Translations under genes and position numbers: made by a program
Shown: positions 4,464 through 7,330 of the stretch, one piece after another
Position numbering within the stretch: position 1 is the stretch's first letter
Layout of the letters: each line of letters starts with the position of its first letter
Origin: JAGWAC01 sp038046265
GTDB lineage: Archaea; Nanobdellota; Nanobdellia; SCGC-AAA011-G17; JACPIM01
Reading direction: 5' to 3'
Assembly (NCBI GenBank): GCA_038046265.1
Contig: JBBSWN010000024.1
Coordinates: forward strand, 1 to 7,330
DNA length: 7,330 nucleotides
Notes under the pieces: generated by a model
The model's input: only the letters and a program-made list of their open reading frames with translations
Told to the model about the DNA's origin: nothing
Databases searched by the model: none

Positions 4464-5816
4464 ATGGTTTTAGATAATTTATCTAATTCATTAAAAGAAA
4501 CTTTGAAAAAAGTAGCAAGAGCTATTTTTGTAGACAGCAAGTTAATTGATGAATTAATTAAAGACATTCAGAGAGCTTTGCTGCAAGCTGATGTAAATGT
4601 ACAATTAGTATTTGATTTAAGCAAGAGGATTAGGGAGAGAGCTTTGGATGAGAAAACTCCTTCTGCTATTTCAAAAAAAGAACATTTGATTAATATTGTT
4701 TATGAAGAGCTTGTAAAATTCTTAGGAGAAAATAAAACTGAAATCAAAATTAACAAAAAACCAACTAAAATTATGTTAATAGGATTACTTGGAAATGGAA
4801 AAACGACAGCAGCTGGGAAATTAGCAAAATATTTTAAAAATAGGGGGAAGAGAGTTTGTTTAATTCAATTAGATGTTTACAGGCCAAGCAGCTTAGAGCA
4901 ATTACAAGTTTTGGGAGAAAGCATTGGTGTTGAGGTTTTTGGAGAGGAAAAAGAGAAAAATGCTTTAAAGATTTACAAGAAATATGAAAAGAATTTTGAC
5001 AAATATGATTTAGTTATTGTTGATACTGCTGGAAGGCATGCTTTGGACAAGGAATTAATTAATGAAATTGAAGAATTAAATTCTTATATAAAACCTGATG
5101 AAAGAATTTTAGTTATAGGGGCAGATATTGGGCAAGGCAGCAAGGAACAGGCAGAACAATTTCACAAGAGCTGCAATATTACAGGAATTATAGTTACTAA
5201 AATGGATGGAACTGCCAAGGGGGGAGGGGCTTTAACAGGAGCTTCTGTTTCTAATGCTCCAATCAAATTTTTATCTGCTGGAGAAAAAATAGATGATTTA
5301 GAAGAGTTTAATCCCAAGGGTTTTGTTGGAAGATTATTAGGAATGGGTGACTTAGAGAGTTTGCTTGAAAAAGCTAATCTAGCAATTGATGAAGAAAAAA
5401 CAAAAAAGTTACAAAAGAATTTACTTGAAGGAAGGTTTGACTTAATTGACCTTTATGAGCAGATGAATTCTATGAGAAAGATGGGGCCATTAAGCAAAAT
5501 AATGGAAATGATTCCTGGTGTTGGTGGTTTGGGAATACCTAAAGATTTTTTAGATTCACAAGAAGGAAAACTAGACAACTGGAAAATCTTAATGAATTCG
5601 ATGACTAAGGAGGAACTAGAAAATCCTGATATAATAGATACAAGCAGAGTAGAAAGAATAGCAAAAGGTTCTGGAAGAAATGCAAATGAAGTAAGAGAAT
5701 TATTAAAGCAGTACAAACAAAGCCAAAAAGTAATGAAGTTAATGAAAGGAACTTCTGATCCTAATAAATTAATGAAAAAATTTAAAGGTAAACTGCCTAA
5801 GGGATTTAAATTATAG
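4464..5816 (+). CDS. srp54: Signal recognition particle GTPase SRP54
   Basis: SRP54 (Ffh in bacteria) binds signal sequences emerging from the ribosome and, with SRP RNA and its receptor FtsY, delivers the ribosome to the membrane translocon. The order is complete: N domain helices (1-95), then the G domain with P-loop GLLGNGKTT (107-115), DVYRPSS (137-143), DTAGRH (187-192), TKMDGTAKGGGAL (245-257) and FLSAGEKIDDLEEFNPKGF (269-287). The methionine-rich M domain starts around 325, with MNSMRKMGPLSKIMEMIPG and the RNA-binding GSGRNANEVRELLKQY (402-417). The 450 residues are a normal archaeal length. The P-loop reads L-L-G-N-G-K where L/V-Q-G-S-G-K is usual. The start is supported by the promoter spacing and the standard N-terminus (MVLDNL). 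It is transcribed away from the toxin-antitoxin pair and ends just before a palindrome. Confidence 0.98.
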   Translation: MVLDNLSNSLKETLKKVARAIFVDSKLIDELIKDIQRALLQADVNVQLVFDLSKRIRERALDEKTPSAISKKEHLINIVYEELVKFLGENKTEIKINKKPTKIMLIGLLGNGKTTAAGKLAKYFKNRGKRVCLIQLDVYRPSSLEQLQVLGESIGVEVFGEEKEKNALKIYKKYEKNFDKYDLVIVDTAGRHALDKELINEIEELNSYIKPDERILVIGADIGQGSKEQAEQFHKSCNITGIIVTKMDGTAKGGGALTGASVSNAPIKFLSAGEKIDDLEEFNPKGFVGRLLGMGDLESLLEKANLAIDEEKTKKLQKNLLEGRFDLIDLYEQMNSMRKMGPLSKIMEMIPGVGGLGIPKDFLDSQEGKLDNWKILMNSMTKEELENPDIIDTSRVERIAKGSGRNANEVRELLKQYKQSQKVMKLMKGTSDPNKLMKKFKGKLPKGFKL

Positions 5817-5817
5817 G

Positions 5818-5835
5818 GGCTTTTTTAAAAAAGCC
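5818..5835. terminator. Perfect 18-bp palindrome after srp54; terminator and/or promoter
   Basis: GGCTTTTTTAAAAAAGCC begins one base after the srp54 stop and is fully self-complementary. As RNA it could form a GC-clamped A/U hairpin, and as DNA it supplies a T run that may end transcription, since archaeal termination is promoted by T tracts. Its TTTTTTAAAAAA centre is also about 27 nt before the ATG of the HAD gene, exactly where a TATA box should be, so it may serve both roles. Confidence 0.5.
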
Positions 5836-5853
5836 TTCAGAGAAAAATACAAA

Positions 5854-6498
5854 ATGAAATTAATTGCTTTTGACATGGATGGTGTAATTTTCAAGCACCA
5901 TAATTTCTGGATGGAATTACATAGAGAGTTAGGAACACTTGAAGAAGGTACTGCACTAACTAGACAATATGTAAAAACTGATTATCCGAGATTAGTAAGA
6001 GAAGTTATTGGAAGACTATGGGCTGGAAAACCTGCCAAACCTTATTTTGATTTAATTAACAAACATCAATATGTGGAAGGAGCTGAAGGGGCTTTTAAAA
6101 AGATCAGGAAAAGGGAAAGTAAAACAATGATAATTAGTTCTGGCCCTTATGATTTAGCTTTGAGAGCACAAAGAGACTTGGAAATAGATTATATCTTTGC
6201 AAATGGGTTACCTATTAAAGATGGATTTATTGTTGGAACTGATGATATGAATTACTGGAAAATTAAAGATGACAGCAAAGTTGAACCTTTAGAGGAAGTT
6301 AGAGAAGAATTAGGGCTAGATGGTGGGGAGGTAATTGCTGTAGTTCATGACAAAAATGATATTAAACTAGCAAGACATGTCAGGGAAATTGGTGGGAAAG
6401 TTATTGGATTTATGTTTGAACCACATGAAGAAGTTGAAAAAGAATGCACTACTATTGTAAGGTCTAATGATTTAAGCGGTATTTTAGAGCATATTTAA
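5854..6498 (+). CDS. HAD-superfamily phosphatase, SerB-like
   Basis: A 214-residue soluble haloacid dehalogenase-fold protein. Motif I is IAFDMDGVIF with nucleophile Asp7 and acid/base Asp9. A helical cap follows (about 15-80). Motif II is TMIISSGPY with the SSG serines 95-96. A lysine for motif III could be Lys142, and motif IV would be VIAVVHDKNDIKLA with Asp166 and Asp169. The I-S-S-G and N-D spacing resemble the HAD-IB group (phosphoserine phosphatase), but motif IV reads H-D-K-N-D instead of G-D-G-x-N-D, so metal binding or substrate may differ. The natural substrate is unknown; phosphoserine is only one option. It stops one base before bud32 and is probably co-transcribed with it. The start is the first ATG after the palindrome/TATA element, with the conserved motif right at the N-terminus. 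Confidence 0.8.
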   Translation: MKLIAFDMDGVIFKHHNFWMELHRELGTLEEGTALTRQYVKTDYPRLVREVIGRLWAGKPAKPYFDLINKHQYVEGAEGAFKKIRKRESKTMIISSGPYDLALRAQRDLEIDYIFANGLPIKDGFIVGTDDMNYWKIKDDSKVEPLEEVREELGLDGGEVIAVVHDKNDIKLARHVREIGGKVIGFMFEPHEEVEKECTTIVRSNDLSGILEHI

Positions 6499-6499
6499 A

Positions 6500-7162
6500 A
6501 TGAAAGAAATCTCAAGAGGAGCAGAGGCAGCAATTTTTCTAGACAAAAATAGAATAATTAAGCAGAGATTAAAAAAACATTACAGAATTGATATCTTGGA
6601 TGAGAAATTAAGAAAATCTAGGACAAGGAGAGAATTGAATTTACTGAAGAAAAGTTCTGAAATTATTAAAGTTCCAAAAGTAATCGGCTTTTCTGATACT
6701 GAAATTATAATGGAGAACATTAATGGTGAGAAATTAAGTGAGATTTTTGATAAATTAAATGAAAAAGATATTGAGAGAACATGTGTTAGAATAGGAGAGA
6801 ATTTAGGAAAGCTACATTCTCATAATATTATTCATAATGATTTAACAACAGCTAATATAATCTTTTTAGAAAAAAGCTTAACCAAAAATAACCCTTTTGA
6901 AAAAAGCATTAATGTAAAAGATGAGGTTTATTTTATTGATTTCGGGTTAGGATTTATTTCTACAAAGATCGAGGACAAGGCATATGACTTACATTTATTA
7001 AAACAAGCTCTTAAATCCAGACATTACATTAAATTTGAAAAAGCATTTTCTTTTGTTGTTAAAGGATACAACAAGGAATACAAGGACTACAAGTTAATTG
7101 AAGAAAGATTAAATAAAATTGAATTAAGAGGAAGGCATAAACATAAAAAAGAAGGTTTATAA
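6500..7162 (+). CDS. bud32: Bud32 (PRPK-type) kinase/ATPase of the KEOPS complex
   Basis: Bud32 is the small atypical kinase of KEOPS, which with Kae1 makes N6-threonylcarbamoyladenosine (t6A) at position 37 of tRNAs reading ANN codons. The start RGAEAAIFLD (6-15) is the glycine-loop replacement typical of Bud32. Lys21 in RIIKQR is the ATP-binding lysine, followed by YRIDILDEKLRKSRTRRE (28-45). The catalytic loop is LHSHNIIHNDLTTANII (105-121) with Asp114 and Asn119, and FIDFGLG (145-151) holds the metal-binding Asp147. EDKAYDLHLLKQAL...H (158-175) and the basic RGRHKHKK tail complete the family pattern. The 220 residues match a stand-alone Bud32, not the Kae1-Bud32 fusion of some archaea; kae1 is not in this window. 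It begins one base after the HAD gene. tRNA-Met in this window is an expected KEOPS substrate. Confidence 0.95.
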   Translation: MKEISRGAEAAIFLDKNRIIKQRLKKHYRIDILDEKLRKSRTRRELNLLKKSSEIIKVPKVIGFSDTEIIMENINGEKLSEIFDKLNEKDIERTCVRIGENLGKLHSHNIIHNDLTTANIIFLEKSLTKNNPFEKSINVKDEVYFIDFGLGFISTKIEDKAYDLHLLKQALKSRHYIKFEKAFSFVVKGYNKEYKDYKLIEERLNKIELRGRHKHKKEGL

Positions 7163-7164
7163 AA
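7156..7164 (+). promoter_or_regulatory. Possible TATA box for tRNA-Gln
   Basis: TTTATAAAA overlaps the bud32 stop and lies 37-45 nt before the mature tRNA 5' end, which would give a leader of roughly 10-15 nt. A second AT-rich stretch at 7178-7187 is closer, so the choice is uncertain. Confidence 0.3.
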
Positions 7165-7210
7165 GCAAGTTGAACTAATTTAAATTTGTAGCCCTGCAAT
7201 AGCCCCGTAG

Positions 7211-7232
7211 AAGATTGATGAAATCTACGGAA
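7211..7232 (+). other. tRNA-Gln intron 1, non-canonical position 10/11
   Basis: A 22-nt intron. The core is CCGT (7205-7208) paired with ACGG (7227-7230), with bulges AGA (7209-7211) and AAT (7231-7233), each cut after its second base. The intron forms its own hairpin AGATT/AATCT (7212-7216/7222-7226) with a 5-nt loop. The exon side of the core consists of mature positions 5-8, so it competes with the acceptor stem. Confidence 0.87.
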
Positions 7233-7248
7233 TCTAGTGGCCAAGGAT

Positions 7249-7275
7249 AAATAGTTCTTAAAGAACATTCCTTAA
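7249..7275 (+). other. tRNA-Gln intron 2, non-canonical position 25/26
   Basis: A 27-nt intron. AAGG (7243-7246) pairs with CCTT (7270-7273); bulges are ATA (7247-7249) and AAA (7274-7276), cut after the second base. An internal helix follows, AAT/ATT and GTTCT/AGAAC with one bulged A7253 and loop TAA. The core uses the end of the D loop and G22-G23 of the D stem. Confidence 0.85.
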
Positions 7276-7330
7276 AGCGGCCTTTGGCGCCGTTGACAGC
7301 AGTTCGAATCTGCTCGGGGCTACTTTTTAA

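Larger units (their letters stand above)
7201..7322 (+). tRNA. tRNA-Gln(UUG) with two non-canonical introns (10/11 and 25/26)
   Basis: The acceptor stem is AGCCCCG/CGGGGCT (7201-7207/7315-7321) with A1-U72, usual for archaeal tRNA-Gln, and discriminator A7322. The anticodon arm is uninterrupted: GCGGC-CTTTGGC-GCCGT (7277-7293) with TTG at 7284-7286. The variable loop is TGAC and the T arm AGCAG-TTCGAAT-CTGCT (7298-7314). Between the acceptor and anticodon stems there are 69 nt where about 20 are expected. Removing 7211-7232 and 7249-7275 leaves T8, A9 and a D arm GTCT-AGTGGCCAA-GGAT (G10:U25 wobble, GG in the loop), then A26. The mature tRNA is 73 nt. CCA is not encoded. A short T run at 7324-7328 may end transcription. 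Confidence 0.9.

Noticed and set aside
5453..5716. Minus-strand open frame within srp54
   Set aside because: It is antisense to the conserved M domain; its Ser/Phe/Ile-rich product is what AT-rich antisense coding gives.
7211..7232. Box C-like TTGATGA in tRNA-Gln intron 1, suggesting a C/D guide RNA
   Set aside because: No box D, no C'/D' boxes, and the intron is only 22 nt.
7059..7268. Minus-strand 69-codon frame across the bud32 end and the tRNA-Gln start
   Set aside because: It overlaps the conserved bud32 C-terminus and the tRNA; hydrophobic composition comes from AT-rich antisense sequence.

Overview
The window reads as an archaeal genome fragment, very AT-rich and tightly packed. The markers are an archaeal/eukaryotic-type glycyl-tRNA synthetase, Dph2, a ZPR1-like protein, SRP54, a stand-alone Bud32 kinase, TATA-like boxes 22-33 nt before several genes, and tRNA genes interrupted by bulge-helix-bulge (BHB) introns. 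The compact proteins, ATGA overlaps and base composition suggest a reduced-genome DPANN-type lineage (Woesearchaeota/Pacearchaeota-like). That placement is inference; no 16S or other phylogenetic marker was compared.

Layout. 1-2406 is a plus-strand run: the 3' end of a ZPR1-like gene, a Dph2 gene lacking its first domain, and glyS, each overlapping the next. 2462-2549 is tRNA-Ala(GGC) with one 15-nt intron. 2592-3418 holds a nucleoside 2-deoxyribosyltransferase-like gene overlapping a HIT-family gene. 3419-3793 has no intact gene; its minus strand carries what looks like a frame-disrupted small membrane-protein locus with its own promoter. 3794-3897 is elongator tRNA-Met(CAU) with two introns. 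3902-4377 is a minus-strand RelB-like/RelE-like toxin-antitoxin pair with a 10-bp-periodic operator. 4464-5816 is srp54, followed by a perfect 18-bp palindrome, then a HAD phosphatase-like gene and bud32 one base apart. 7201-7322 is tRNA-Gln(UUG) with two introns, neither in the anticodon loop.

The most unusual content is the tRNAs. All three are interrupted, by five introns of 14-27 nt in total, and three of the five lie at non-canonical positions (10/11, 25/26 and 29/30). Every splice-site pair can be drawn with a 4-bp central helix and two 3-nt regions that would be cut after their second base. In the three non-canonical cases the central helix borrows bases that belong to the mature acceptor stem, the D arm or position 27, so splicing must compete with or precede final folding. 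Read naively, these genes look broken or lack a sensible anticodon; with the introns removed, each becomes a normal 73-74 nt cloverleaf.

Functionally the region is largely about translation and protein export: tRNA charging (GlyRS), tRNAs, t6A formation (Bud32, whose KEOPS complex would act on A37 of the tRNA-Met here), EF2 modification (Dph2), an EF1A-linked factor (ZPR1) and co-translational targeting (SRP54), with small nucleotide-handling genes and one toxin-antitoxin module between them.
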